64,000 nt of DNA from Betaproteobacteria bacterium UBA5216. Its GTDB lineage: Bacteria; Pseudomonadota; Gammaproteobacteria; Burkholderiales; SG8-41. Of this stretch, positions 43,302 through 53,043 are shown piece by piece. The DNA is taken from NCBI GenBank assembly GCA_002412495.1, contig DHVE01000021.1, forward strand, positions 1 through 64,000, written 5' to 3'. Position numbers and translations under genes: made by a program. Every line of letters starts with the position of its first letter. The stretch's first letter is position 1. The notes below the pieces were generated by a model that did no database searches, was not told the DNA's origin, and saw only the letters and a list, made by a program, of their open reading frames with translations.

Positions 43302-45407
43302 ATGAAACAACCTGTATTATTTTCAATCGCACCACTGGCCGCGGCTGTGGTTGTCGCTATGACTACCGCACCTCAGGCGCGGGCGGCTGAACCTCCGGCC
43401 ACCGTCGGGCCGCCGGTGATCGTGACTACCATGCGCTTTCCGGAATCACTCGCGCCGTTGTCGCCCGGTGTCACGGTGATTACCGCCGATGACATCCGCA
43501 ACAGCGCGGCGAAAACCGTGCCGGACATTTTGTCGCAACAGGCCGGCATCAATGTGCGCGATTTGTTCGGTAACAACGCGGCCAGCACCACGGTCGACAT
43601 GCGGGGCTTCGGCGCCAGCGGTTCGCAAAATACGTTGATACTGGTGGATGGCCGGCGCGTCAATGACATCGATTTGTCGGGCGTGCAGTGGTCCACCGTA
43701 CCGCTGTCGGCCATTGAGCGCATTGAAATCGTGCGCGGCAGCGGCGCGGTGCTGTACGGCGATGGCGCGACCTCGGGCGTGATTAACATCATCACGCGGC
43801 CTGCATCGGCGCGTAAAAGCGGCGCAACGCTCGAAGCGCGCGGGGGTTCGTATGACGCGCACGAATGGCAAGTGAGCGGCAACGTGGCCGGTGCCAGTGC
43901 GGGATTCAGCGTGCAGGCCGGTAACCTGGAATCCGCCGGCTATCGTGACAATAACCGCAACCGCCAGAGCAATCTGCTGGCCGATATGTACTGGTTAACC
44001 GGCGTGGGAGAGCTCACGCTGAAGCTGGCGTCTGATCGACAGGGCATACGCCTGCCCGGCGCGCGACAGGTGCAGCCGAGCACCGGCGTGAATCAACTCG
44101 ACACCTATCGCCGGGGCGCCCAAACGCCGCTCGATTACGCATCGCGCGACGGTGATCGCGCGATGCTCGATTGGCGCGTGACCACCGGTTTTGGTGAATT
44201 CAATCTGAGCGGCGGCTGGCGCGGCAAGGAACAAAAGTCGTATTTCGACTTCAGTGGTTTTCCCACCTATCGCATTGCCGATCTCGATGTGTTGTCGTTG
44301 ACGCCGCGCGTCAAAATCACCACGCCGCTGGCGGGGTTCGGCAACACACTGGTGGCGGGCCTAGATTGGTATAGCTGGGATTACCAGCTGCGCACCTCGA
44401 ATGCCCCTGGCAATATCGGCCGCCCAATCAATACGGTGGATGCCGAACAACGCAATGTCGCGTGGTATGTGCAGGATACGCTGCAACTGACCGAGCGTGC
44501 GGCGCTTACCGCTGGATTGCGCCAGGAGCGGGTGAGTATCGATGCGCGTGACCGGCATGATGCCACTGCGCCGGGGGGCGCGTTCGGATCGGGCGCGCCG
44601 GCCGGATCGCAGAAAAACACCGCGCACGCGCACGAATTGGGGTTGCGTTATCAGTTAGCGGCGCAAACCGCGCTCAACGTGAAAACGGGCGAAAGCTTCC
44701 GATTCGCCAATGTCGATGAAGTCTATGAGACCTCGGCACTGTTCACCCATCAGTTTCAGTTTCTGCGTCCGCAAAAAGCACGCACGTATGAGGCGGGCGT
44801 CGAAACACGCGGCACGGCGGGGCGTTTGCGCGGCTCGCTGTTTACCATGGACGTTCGCGATGAAATCCATCTCGACGCCTTCAGCACTGGCATCGGCAAT
44901 ACCAATCTTCCGCCGTCGCGCCGCCGCGGACTGGAACTGGATGGACAGTGGCTGGTGTCGAACGCGGTGACGCTGGGCGCGGCGTACAGTCACATTGACG
45001 CGCGATTCCGTGAAGGTGTATTGCCGGGCGGCGCGTTTACGCAGCTGAATGTGCAACTCGCGGGCAAATCGGTGCCGCTGGTGCCGCGCCATAAACTCAC
45101 GGTGAACGCGGCGTGGGCGATCAATCCGCAAACACGTTTGTCCGCCGTTGCCAATCACGTCGGCGCGCAATTCATGGACAACGATGAAGGCAACACGCTG
45201 GGCACGAAAATACCCGCGTACACGGTGGTGGATCTGAAGCTGCACTATCGCAACGGGCCGTGGCGCGTGGGCGCTGCCATCAACAATATGTTCGGCGAAA
45301 AATATTACAACTATGCCGTACGCAGCCAGTTCGTCGCCGATCGTTACAACGCGTATCCGTTGCCGAAGCGAAATGTGACGGTGAACGTGGCGTATGATTT
45401 TCGGTGA
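43302..45407 (+). CDS. btuB: TonB-dependent vitamin B12 receptor, BtuB-like
   Basis: A 701-residue outer-membrane protein. Signal peptide residues 1-28 (ending QARA), then the plug domain (GVTVITADDIRNSAAKTVPDILSQ..., DMRGFGASGSQNTLILVDGRRVND) and a C-terminal beta barrel ending in VNVAYDFR with terminal aromatic residue (Phe-Arg). The cobalamin riboswitch ahead supports corrinoid uptake. No btuCDF or corrinoid-synthesis gene lies nearby, so the inner-membrane part is elsewhere. Confidence 0.9.
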   Translation: MKQPVLFSIAPLAAAVVVAMTTAPQARAAEPPATVGPPVIVTTMRFPESLAPLSPGVTVITADDIRNSAAKTVPDILSQQAGINVRDLFGNNAASTTVDMRGFGASGSQNTLILVDGRRVNDIDLSGVQWSTVPLSAIERIEIVRGSGAVLYGDGATSGVINIITRPASARKSGATLEARGGSYDAHEWQVSGNVAGASAGFSVQAGNLESAGYRDNNRNRQSNLLADMYWLTGVGELTLKLASDRQGIRLPGARQVQPSTGVNQLDTYRRGAQTPLDYASRDGDRAMLDWRVTTGFGEFNLSGGWRGKEQKSYFDFSGFPTYRIADLDVLSLTPRVKITTPLAGFGNTLVAGLDWYSWDYQLRTSNAPGNIGRPINTVDAEQRNVAWYVQDTLQLTERAALTAGLRQERVSIDARDRHDATAPGGAFGSGAPAGSQKNTAHAHELGLRYQLAAQTALNVKTGESFRFANVDEVYETSALFTHQFQFLRPQKARTYEAGVETRGTAGRLRGSLFTMDVRDEIHLDAFSTGIGNTNLPPSRRRGLELDGQWLVSNAVTLGAAYSHIDARFREGVLPGGAFTQLNVQLAGKSVPLVPRHKLTVNAAWAINPQTRLSAVANHVGAQFMDNDEGNTLGTKIPAYTVVDLKLHYRNGPWRVGAAINNMFGEKYYNYAVRSQFVADRYNAYPLPKRNVTVNVAYDFR

Positions 45408-45475
45408 GGCGCTTTTCAACACATTGAACGGCTAAGTATTTGAATTTGAATCGGAAATTTGGTATCGTTCGCCCG

Positions 45476-47260
45476 GTGAATACGCCGCCGCGAACGATCT
45501 CCCGATCCCCGTCCCTGTCCAGTACTGTGTTGTACCTGCGCCTGTTGCGTTACGTGGCGCCGTACAAGCATGTGCTGATCGTGGCGTTGCTCGGCGCCAT
45601 CGTGGTGGCGCTGACCGAACCCGCGCTGCCCGCGATCATGAAGCCGCTGTTCGATGGCGTGTTTGTTGATCGCGATGCGGCAGTGATCCGCTGGATGCCA
45701 GTGATCATCATCGGTCTTTTTGTGGTGCGCGGTCTTGCGGAATACACCGCCACCTATTGCATGTCATGGGTGGGCAATCGGCTGGTGATGGATCTGCGCA
45801 CGCAAATGTTTGCGCGATTGCTCGAACTGCCGACGCCTTATTATGACGAGCAGGCCTCCGGCAATCTGATTTCCAAGTTGACCTACGACGTGACGCAGGT
45901 GACCGCGGCGGGAACCAGCGTACTGGCGGTGATTTTCAAGGACGCCGTCGCGATCATTGGCCTGCTGGCGTGGATGTTGTGGCTTAACTGGAAGCTCACC
46001 ATGCTGTCGCTGATCATGACGCCGCTGATCGTGTTGATTGTGCGTCTGGTGAGCATTCGCCTGCGCAACACCAGCCGCAGCGTACAAGAGGCGATGGGCG
46101 AAGTCACGCAAGTAATCCAGGAGACCATTGAAGGCCAGAAAGTCGTCAAACTGTACGGCGGACAGGCCTATGAATCCGGCCGCTTTGAAGTGCAGACCAA
46201 TCGCGTGCGGCGGTTTTTGATGAAACAAGCCGCGGCGGCCGCGACCAGCGTGCCGTTTGTTCAACTCGTGGCGGCTTGCGCGCTGGCGGGCATGGTGTAT
46301 CTCGCCACGCGGGAATCCGGTTCCGGTGCCATTACGGTGGGTGGCTTTGTGTCGTTCATGACGGCGATGCTGATGCTCACCGCGCCGTTAAAACGCATTA
46401 CCAGCGTCAATGAACCGCTGCAGCGCGGATTGGCGGCGGCGGAAAGCGTGTTTGCGCTGATCGATCAGGCGGGCGAGCTGGATCCCGGCGTTGTGGAAAT
46501 CGAACGCGCGCGTGGCGACATTCGTTTTGAAAATGTGAGCGTTCATTATGACGGCGCATCACGGCCCGCGCTGGATGGCGTCACGCTCAACATCGCACCG
46601 GGTGAAACGGTGGCCCTGGTGGGCGCATCCGGCGCGGGCAAAACCACTCTGGCGAATTTGGTGCCGTGTTTTTACCGGCCCACGTCGGGACGCATTTTGC
46701 TCGATGGACATGATCTGGCCACCGTAAAGCTCGCCAGCCTGCGCGCGAATATCGCGCTGGTAAGCCAGGACGTGGTGTTGTTTAACGATACCGTCGCCGC
46801 CAACATTGCCTATGGCAGCATGAATGGCGCCAGTGAATCGGACATCGCGGCAGCCGCGGACGCGGCCCATGCCACCGAATTCATCCGCCAGATGCCCAAG
46901 GGTTTCGCCACGCTCGTCGGCGAAAACGGGGTGAAGCTCTCCGGCGGACAACGCCAGCGCCTGGCCATTGCGCGCGCGTTGCTGAAGAACGCGCCGGTGC
47001 TGGTGCTGGACGAAGCCACTTCGGCGCTCGATTCGGAATCCGAGCGTCACGTGCAGGCGGCGCTGGAAGTGCTGATGCGGGGGCGCACCACGCTGGTCAT
47101 CGCCCACCGGCTGTCTACCGTGGAAAACGCCAACCGCATCGTGGTATTGGATCAAGGGCGTATTGTCGAGATCGGCACCCATCGTGAGCTGCTGGAACGC
47201 GGCGGGATTTACACGAAGCTGTACCGCAACCAGTTCACGCAACACGACCGGGTGGATTGA
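45476..47260 (+). CDS. msbA: Lipid A/phospholipid flippase-type ABC exporter MsbA
   Basis: A half-transporter of about 594 residues: six membrane helices in the first 330 residues and an ABC ATPase with Walker A GASGAGKTTL, signature LSGGQRQRLAIARALLK and LDEATSALD. It flips lipid A-core across the inner membrane. The start is uncertain: GTG 45476 is preferred to TTG 45440, since neither has a clear ribosome site and the shorter form begins nearer the first helix. It opens the envelope polysaccharide locus. Confidence 0.88.
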   Translation: MNTPPRTISRSPSLSSTVLYLRLLRYVAPYKHVLIVALLGAIVVALTEPALPAIMKPLFDGVFVDRDAAVIRWMPVIIIGLFVVRGLAEYTATYCMSWVGNRLVMDLRTQMFARLLELPTPYYDEQASGNLISKLTYDVTQVTAAGTSVLAVIFKDAVAIIGLLAWMLWLNWKLTMLSLIMTPLIVLIVRLVSIRLRNTSRSVQEAMGEVTQVIQETIEGQKVVKLYGGQAYESGRFEVQTNRVRRFLMKQAAAAATSVPFVQLVAACALAGMVYLATRESGSGAITVGGFVSFMTAMLMLTAPLKRITSVNEPLQRGLAAAESVFALIDQAGELDPGVVEIERARGDIRFENVSVHYDGASRPALDGVTLNIAPGETVALVGASGAGKTTLANLVPCFYRPTSGRILLDGHDLATVKLASLRANIALVSQDVVLFNDTVAANIAYGSMNGASESDIAAAADAAHATEFIRQMPKGFATLVGENGVKLSGGQRQRLAIARALLKNAPVLVLDEATSALDSESERHVQAALEVLMRGRTTLVIAHRLSTVENANRIVVLDQGRIVEIGTHRELLERGGIYTKLYRNQFTQHDRVD

Positions 47261-47263
47261 GTC

Positions 47264-47941
47264 ATGTTGCTGCGTGAGTTGGGCAAGGCATGGTTCCTGA
47301 TACGGGGCCTGCCGAAATCGTTGGTGTTCAATTTGCGCTATTTTCCGTTGGCGCAGGCGCTACGTTTGCCGGTGCTGGTGGCTTGCAATGTCAAACTGAT
47401 GCAGTTGGGCGGCAAGGTGACGGTGGCATCGAACCGCTTTGGTAATGTGAAACTGGGGTTTCAGGGGGGCGATGCGTTTCCGGCGGATGGGTCACGCGGC
47501 GTTTGGAGTCTGGCCAATCCGGGCCACGTCAGTTTTGGCGGGAATATTCACTTTGGTCCCGGCGTGCGCATACACTGCGACGGAGTGCTTGATCTGGGTA
47601 ACAACATCAGCTGCAACGCGGGGACCACATTGTTTTGCGCGAAACACATACGCATCGGTGGCGGCACCGTCATGGCGTGGGATGTGACGATCATGGATCA
47701 TGATTTTCATGCGGTTTTGCAAGACGGGGCTATCATCAATCCGCCGGCTGATGTGGTTATCGAAGACAGGGTATGGCTCGGGGCGGATGTGATGGTGCTC
47801 AAAGGAGCGCATCTGGCTCGTGGCGTCGTGGTGGGCGCCCGCTCGCTGGTGCGCGGGAAACATGCCGACGAGGGGTGCGTTATGGCGGGAACGCCGGCAC
47901 GAGTCATTCGTAAAGGCATCGCTTGGCGGGTTACCCCGTAA
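47264..47941 (+). CDS. Left-handed beta-helix (hexapeptide) acyltransferase
   Basis: A 225-residue soluble protein. Several hexapeptide turns are visible (GNIHFGPGVRIHCDG, LDLGNNISCNAGTTLFC, IEDRVWLGADVMVLKGA) and the C-terminal VMAGTPARVIRKG, standard for O-acetyltransferases of the LbH type. The His in DHDFHAV is the probable catalytic base. It begins 3 bases after msbA ends, so the two are coupled; it probably acetylates an envelope sugar. Confidence 0.85.
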   Translation: MLLRELGKAWFLIRGLPKSLVFNLRYFPLAQALRLPVLVACNVKLMQLGGKVTVASNRFGNVKLGFQGGDAFPADGSRGVWSLANPGHVSFGGNIHFGPGVRIHCDGVLDLGNNISCNAGTTLFCAKHIRIGGGTVMAWDVTIMDHDFHAVLQDGAIINPPADVVIEDRVWLGADVMVLKGAHLARGVVVGARSLVRGKHADEGCVMAGTPARVIRKGIAWRVTP

Positions 47942-48099
47942 CGCCAGTGTTGGCGCATCCCCGCAGCAACAGATAAAATACCAAAATAATCAATGGCCTA
48001 TGATGGCCGTTCCGTTGGGCGGCATAAACATGAACGGCACTCTGACCCGTATCCAGATGATTCGCAAAACCACCCGGCCCCGGCGGCGATTTTTTTGAC

Positions 48100-49044
48100 A
48101 TGGTAATTTCTCATTCGCTGATCATCCCGGTTTACCGCAACGAAGCGTTCCTGCCGGAAGTGTTGCAGGTGGTGCGCGATTTTGCCGCGCCGCTGGGTGG
48201 GGCATTTGAAGTGGTGTTTGTGGTGGACGGCAGTCCGGATCGTTCGGAGGAATGGCTGCTTAATCATTTGCCGGCGTGCGGCGTGCCGTCGCAACTGATC
48301 GTGCTGTCGCGCAACTTCGGGTCATTCACGGCCGTGCGCACGGGGCTCGCGGCGGCGCGCGGCAATTTGATCGCGGTGATGGCGGCGGATTTGCAGGAGC
48401 CGCCGTCGCTGGTGACAGATTTTTTTCGCGTGCTGGCGGAAGGTAACGATGTGGCGGTCGGCACGCGCGCCACGCGCGGCGATTCCTTAAAGCAACAAGT
48501 GCCGAGCCAGATGTTCTGGGGGTTGTATCGCCGGCTGGTCAATCCACAAATGCCGCCCGGCGGCGTGGACATGTTTGCCATCACGGCGCGCGCGCGCGAT
48601 GCGCTGCTGGCGCTGGACGAGGCGCACAGTTCGTTGGTCGCACAGCTTTACTGGATAGGCTTTCCGCGCGTCGAAGTGCCGTATGACCGGCTCGCGCGCA
48701 AGCACGGCGAGAGCGGCTGGACATTGCGCAAAAAAATCACCTACCTGCTCGACAGCATTTTTTCATTTACCGACATTCCCATTACCTTGCTGACCCTGAT
48801 GGGTTTGGTGGGCACCATCGTATTCCTGCTCGTCGGCGTGGGGCTGATGGCGGCGCGGCTACTGGGCATGATTCCGGTGCAGGGATACACGGCGATCATG
48901 GTGACCATACTTTTTTCGGCGTCGCTGATTTTGTTTGGCCTGGGCATCGTCGGCAATTATGTGTGGCGCGCGTATGAGAACACCAAGCATCGTCCGCTCG
49001 GCGTGGTGCGCACGCGCCTGACTTACGGAGAGCCGAAGTCTTGA
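48100..49044 (+). CDS. Family 2 glycosyltransferase, GtrB/DPM1-like
   Basis: A 314-residue protein with an N-terminal GT2 domain (SLIIPVYRNEAFLPEVL, VVDGSPDRS, MAADLQEPP) and two C-terminal membrane helices (about 230-255 and 265-290). Such enzymes move a sugar to undecaprenyl phosphate. It is followed directly by a GtrA-family protein (TTGA overlap), the usual flippase partner, and by a sugar-nucleotide set. Confidence 0.88.
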   Translation: MVISHSLIIPVYRNEAFLPEVLQVVRDFAAPLGGAFEVVFVVDGSPDRSEEWLLNHLPACGVPSQLIVLSRNFGSFTAVRTGLAAARGNLIAVMAADLQEPPSLVTDFFRVLAEGNDVAVGTRATRGDSLKQQVPSQMFWGLYRRLVNPQMPPGGVDMFAITARARDALLALDEAHSSLVAQLYWIGFPRVEVPYDRLARKHGESGWTLRKKITYLLDSIFSFTDIPITLLTLMGLVGTIVFLLVGVGLMAARLLGMIPVQGYTAIMVTILFSASLILFGLGIVGNYVWRAYENTKHRPLGVVRTRLTYGEPKS

Positions 49045-49445
49045 CGCACGTAACCGTCCCCGCCCGAAAACTCACGCCGGTCGTGCGATTCTTAATTGCC
49101 GGCATGCTCAACACGCTGTTGTCCATAGCGGTGTATCAGGCCGCGTTATGGGTAACCGGCCACATGGTTGCCTACGTGATTGCGTACGCCGTGGGCATCC
49201 TGTTTGCTTACGTGGCCTACGCGCGGCATGTGTTTGACGCGGCGCTGTCAAAACAACGCTTCGGTGCGTTTGCAATCTTCTACCTGGCCAGCGGCGGAAT
49301 CGGCACGCTGGTCAACACGGCGCTGATTGAACAGTTTGCGCTGCATGCGCGCGTGGCGATTTTCGTGACGGTGCTGATCATGCTGCCGGTCAATTACGCC
49401 GGATCCCGGTGGTGCGTGCGCGGCACGCGGGGACACGCCCCATGA
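49041..49445 (+). CDS. GtrA-family membrane protein
   Basis: A 134-residue protein with four membrane helices: VVRFLIAGMLNTLLSIAVY is the GtrA opening. TTG start overlaps the GT2 stop by four bases. GtrA proteins are proposed to flip undecaprenyl-phosphate-linked sugars to the periplasm. Its end overlaps the FdtA-like gene (ATGA), so the genes are coupled. Confidence 0.87.
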   Translation: MTHVTVPARKLTPVVRFLIAGMLNTLLSIAVYQAALWVTGHMVAYVIAYAVGILFAYVAYARHVFDAALSKQRFGAFAIFYLASGGIGTLVNTALIEQFALHARVAIFVTVLIMLPVNYAGSRWCVRGTRGHAP

Positions 49446-49846
49446 CATTGGCCCTGGCGCGATTTGTAGATTTTGCCGTGAAAGGCGACGAGTTCGGCTG
49501 GCTGGTGGCGCTGGAGGGCGAGCGCAATGTGCCGTTCCCAATCAAGCGCGCCTATTATATTTTCGGCACGCGGCCGGGCGTGCGGCGCGGCAAACACGCG
49601 CACCGGCAGTTGACGCAAATGATGGTCTGCATCGCGGGACGCTGCACGGTACTGCTCGACGACGGCAAGGCAAGTGTAGAGGTCGAACTCGCACGCAATG
49701 ATCGCGGGTTGATGCTCGATCGAATGATCTGGCATGAGATGTACGACTTTTCACCGGATTGCGTGTTGCTGGTGCTGGCGGACAATCGTTACGACGAAGC
49801 GGATTACATTCGCAACTACGATGTTTTCAAGGCGGCTTGTACATGA
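49442..49846 (+). CDS. fdtA: TDP-4-keto-6-deoxyglucose 3,4-ketoisomerase (FdtA/WxcM-like)
   Basis: A 134-residue cupin. Features: YYIFGTRPGVRRGKHAHRQLTQMMVC with the His residues of the active site, and LLVLADNRYDEADYIRNY at the end. It converts dTDP-4-keto-6-deoxyglucose to a 3-keto sugar for 3-amino-3,6-dideoxyhexose synthesis. ATG 49442 overlaps the GtrA stop; its own stop overlaps the acetyltransferase start. Product stereochemistry (Fuc3N vs Qui3N) is not decided. Confidence 0.88.
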   Translation: MTLALARFVDFAVKGDEFGWLVALEGERNVPFPIKRAYYIFGTRPGVRRGKHAHRQLTQMMVCIAGRCTVLLDDGKASVEVELARNDRGLMLDRMIWHEMYDFSPDCVLLVLADNRYDEADYIRNYDVFKAACT

Positions 49847-50310
49847 CGCCGCGCATTCATCCCACGGCCGAAGTGCAGACGGACGCCATCGGCGAGGGCA
49901 CGCAGGTATGGCAGTACACGGTTGTGCTTGCGGGGGCCAAAATCGGGTGCGATTGCAATTTGAATGCGCACTGCTTCGTGGAAAACGACGTGGTGATCGG
50001 CGACCGCGTGACGTTAAAATGCGGCGTGTATCTGTGGGACGGCATGCGCGTGGGTGACGATGTGTTTATCGGCCCCAATGCGACGTTTGTTAACGACAAA
50101 TATCCGCGTTCAAAACATTATCCCGCCGCGTTCTTGCCTGTGACCATAGGCAAGGGCGCTTCGATCGGCGCGAATGCCACGATACTGGGCGGCGTCACGG
50201 TTGGTGACGGCGCCATGGTGGGCGCCGGCGCGGTGGTGACGCGCGACGTGCCCGCTGGTGCGCTGGTGGTGGGCAATCCGGCGCGCGTGGTACGTGGCAA
50301 CGGGGCATAA
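49843..50310 (+). CDS. Sugar-nucleotide N-acetyltransferase (FdtC/WbpD-like)
   Basis: A 155-residue LbH protein. Hexapeptide turns such as GEGTQVWQYTVVLAGAKIG, VYLWDGMRVGDDVFIGPN and GASIGANATILGGVTVG, ending in GNPARVVRGNG. It should acetylate the 3-amino group added by the neighbouring aminotransferase, giving dTDP-Fuc3NAc or Qui3NAc. Start ATG 49843 overlaps the previous stop. Confidence 0.87.
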   Translation: MTPRIHPTAEVQTDAIGEGTQVWQYTVVLAGAKIGCDCNLNAHCFVENDVVIGDRVTLKCGVYLWDGMRVGDDVFIGPNATFVNDKYPRSKHYPAAFLPVTIGKGASIGANATILGGVTVGDGAMVGAGAVVTRDVPAGALVVGNPARVVRGNGA

Positions 50311-50342
50311 AATACCTAACCAATTGTATTTATTGACTAATT

Positions 50343-51449
50343 TTGAGCTTTCCTTTTCTTGACCTGGGCGCCATCAACGCCCGCGACCGTGCCGAGCTGA
50401 TCGATGCGTTTTCGCGCGTGCTCGACAGCGGCTGGTATGTGCTGGGCAAAGAGGTCGAGGCGTTTGAGCGCGAGTACGCCGATTATTGCGGCACGCGGCA
50501 TTGCGTAGGCGTGGGCAATGGACTTGAGGCGCTGGAGCTTATTCTGCGCGCATGGCTGGAACTGGGCGCGCTGAAGCCGGGCGACGAAGTTATCGTGCCA
50601 GCGAACACTTATATCGCGACCCTGCTGGCGATCACGGAAAATCACTTGACGCCGGTGCTGGTCGAGCCCGATCTGGCGACGTACAACCTAGACGCGGCGC
50701 GGATCGAAGCCCATGTGGGTCCGCGCACGCGCGCGATATTGCCGGTGCATCTTTATGGCCAGACCGCGGACATGTCGGCGATCAATGCCGTCGCGCGCAA
50801 GCATGGCATGAAGGTTATCGAGGACTGCGCGCAGGCGCATGGCGCGCGTCACGGCGGCGTGCGCGCCGGCGCATTGGGAGATGCGGCGGGACACAGTTTT
50901 TTTCCGAGCAAAAACCTGGGTGCGCTAGGTGACGCGGGCGCAGTGACAACCCACGACGATGCACTGGCGGACGCGCTGCGTGCGCTGCGCAACTACGGTT
51001 CGCACCGCAAATACGAAAATATCTATCAGGGCGTCAACAGCCGCCTGGATGAATTGCAGGCGGCGCTGTTGCGCGCCAAGCTCTTGCGCATCGACACCGA
51101 CAATCAGTGGCGCCGGGAAATTGCCGGTCGTTACATGCGGGAAATCCGCCACGCCGAAATCACATTGCCCGTGATTGGCACGCATAACGAACCGGTATGG
51201 CATGTGTTCGTGGTACGCGCGAAGGCGCGCGATGCGCTGCAAGCCCATTTGCAAAGTCAGGGCGTCGGCACGCTGATTCATTACCCCATTCCGCCGCACC
51301 GGCAGGCGGCGTATCGCGAATGGAACACGCGCTCTTATCCCGTCACCGAACAAATACACCGAGAGGTACTCAGCCTGCCGATCAGCCCGGTAATGACCGA
51401 GACGCAGGTAACGGCGGTCGTGGCGGCGTGCAATACATGGCGCGCTTGA
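50343..51449 (+). CDS. fdtB: Sugar aminotransferase, DegT/DnrJ/EryC1 family (FdtB-like)
   Basis: A 368-residue PLP enzyme. The PLP lysine lies in SFFPSKNLGALGDAG; other segments are SGWYVLGKEVEAFE and DCAQAHGA. It transfers an amino group to C3 of the keto sugar made by FdtA. The TTG start at 50343 has no strong ribosome site but gives the exact family N terminus (MSFPFLDLGAIN). Gene order isomerase, acetyltransferase, transaminase is typical. RmlA/RmlB are not in the window. Confidence 0.88.
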   Translation: MSFPFLDLGAINARDRAELIDAFSRVLDSGWYVLGKEVEAFEREYADYCGTRHCVGVGNGLEALELILRAWLELGALKPGDEVIVPANTYIATLLAITENHLTPVLVEPDLATYNLDAARIEAHVGPRTRAILPVHLYGQTADMSAINAVARKHGMKVIEDCAQAHGARHGGVRAGALGDAAGHSFFPSKNLGALGDAGAVTTHDDALADALRALRNYGSHRKYENIYQGVNSRLDELQAALLRAKLLRIDTDNQWRREIAGRYMREIRHAEITLPVIGTHNEPVWHVFVVRAKARDALQAHLQSQGVGTLIHYPIPPHRQAAYREWNTRSYPVTEQIHREVLSLPISPVMTETQVTAVVAACNTWRA

Positions 51450-51479
51450 TGCGGGCAGGCGCGGAATAGCGCGCGGGAC

Positions 51480-53039
51480 ATGCTGTTTAATTCGCTCGCG
51501 TTCGTATTTTTCTTTTTGCCGGTGACGCTGGCCGGGTTTTTTGCGTTAGGACGCCGCAGCCCGCTTGCGGCTGCGGCGTGGCTGGCATTGGCCTCCCTGT
51601 TTTTCTACGGTTGGTGGAACCCGGCGTATGTTGCGTTGCTGATCGTGTCGATGGTTTTTAATCACGCGTTTGGCGTGCGCATCGTGCGCGGGCTATCAGC
51701 CAGTGACGCGCCGCGTGCGCGGCGATGGCTGATGTTCGCGATTACGGCGGATCTGGCATTGCTGGCGTATTACAAATACGCGAATTTCTTTCTTGATAAT
51801 CTGAATGCCGCGCTGGGATCGCAATTCAGTATTGGCGCCGTGATTCTACCCTTGGGGATTTCCTTTTTTACGTTTACGCAAATCGCGTTTCTGGTGGACG
51901 CCTACCAGGGCAAGGCGCGCGAGTATAACTTTGTCCACTATTGTTTATTCGTCACTTATTTTCCGCATCTGATCGCCGGGCCGATACTGCATCATGCCGA
52001 AATGATGCCGCAGTTCGCGCAACGTCAAACGTATATGCCGGACTACGACAAGCTGGCTGCGGGCGTGACGCTGTTCGTGCTGGGGCTGGCGAAAAAAGTG
52101 TTGATCGCGGATGAGGTCGGGAGCTACGTTGCGCCGTTTTTCGACGCGGCGCGGGGCGGCGCGCCGCTGACCTTTTTGGAAGCTTGGTGCGGCGCACTTG
52201 CGTATACGTTTCAACTGTATTTTGATTTTTCGGGCTATTCCGACATGGCGGTGGGCTTGTCGCTGATGTTCGGCGTAAAGCTGCCGATCAATTTTCATTC
52301 GCCGTACAAGGCGGTGAACATCATTGAATTCTGGCGGCGCTGGCACATCACGCTGTCGCGGTTCCTGCGCGATTACCTGTATGTGCCACTGGGCGGCAAT
52401 CGTAATGGGCCTGCCCGGCGGTACATCAACCTCCTGCTCACCATGCTGCTCGGCGGTTTGTGGCACGGCGCGGGCTGGACCTTCGTGCTGTGGGGGGCGC
52501 TGCATGGCGTTTACTTGTGCGTGAATCATGCATGGCGCGCGTTGCGCGAATCATTCGGCCACGATTTGCGGCACTCGACTGCGTGGGGGCGCGCCGCCGC
52601 CTGCGTCGTAACGTTTGCCGCGGTGGTGGTTGGCTGGGTGATTTTCAGAGCAGACAGCGTGGCCACCGCAGCGGTCATGTTGCGCGGCATGGCGGGGCTC
52701 AATGGATTTGCGTTGCCCGATTATTGGCTGGTTCGCTGGGGCGATGCCGGCACGTGGCTTGCCGCGCACGGCGTGTTATTTACCGATACGCGCGGCCTGG
52801 TGCGCGCCGGTCTCGTCAACTGGCTGGCCATACTGCTGGCCGTCGTCTGGTTCGCGCCTAACACGCAACAGATCATGCGCCACGCACAACCGGCCTTGGG
52901 CATGCCAGCCGGCGGCGCCGCGCCGCGCTGGATGCAGTGGCGGCCTGTTACGTGGCTCGCTATTCCCGTGGCCACGCTTGCGGTACTGGTTGTCGTGAAC
53001 CTGCATAAAAAATCCGAGTTTCTATACTTTCAGTTCTGA
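51480..53039 (+). CDS. MBOAT-family membrane O-acyltransferase, copy 1
   Basis: A 519-residue inner-membrane protein with about ten helices. It starts MLFNSLAFVFFFLPVTLAGF and has SLFFYGWWNPAYVALL, then YFPHLIAGPILHH and the catalytic His329 in GGLWHGAGWTF. AlgI-like members bring acetyl groups to periplasmic sugars. It is followed after 4 bases by an SGNH-like partner, and the whole pair is repeated from 54402. Bases 52197-52402 are nearly identical with copy 2. Confidence 0.92.
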   Translation: MLFNSLAFVFFFLPVTLAGFFALGRRSPLAAAAWLALASLFFYGWWNPAYVALLIVSMVFNHAFGVRIVRGLSASDAPRARRWLMFAITADLALLAYYKYANFFLDNLNAALGSQFSIGAVILPLGISFFTFTQIAFLVDAYQGKAREYNFVHYCLFVTYFPHLIAGPILHHAEMMPQFAQRQTYMPDYDKLAAGVTLFVLGLAKKVLIADEVGSYVAPFFDAARGGAPLTFLEAWCGALAYTFQLYFDFSGYSDMAVGLSLMFGVKLPINFHSPYKAVNIIEFWRRWHITLSRFLRDYLYVPLGGNRNGPARRYINLLLTMLLGGLWHGAGWTFVLWGALHGVYLCVNHAWRALRESFGHDLRHSTAWGRAAACVVTFAAVVVGWVIFRADSVATAAVMLRGMAGLNGFALPDYWLVRWGDAGTWLAAHGVLFTDTRGLVRAGLVNWLAILLAVVWFAPNTQQIMRHAQPALGMPAGGAAPRWMQWRPVTWLAIPVATLAVLVVVNLHKKSEFLYFQF

Positions 53040-53043
53040 TCCT

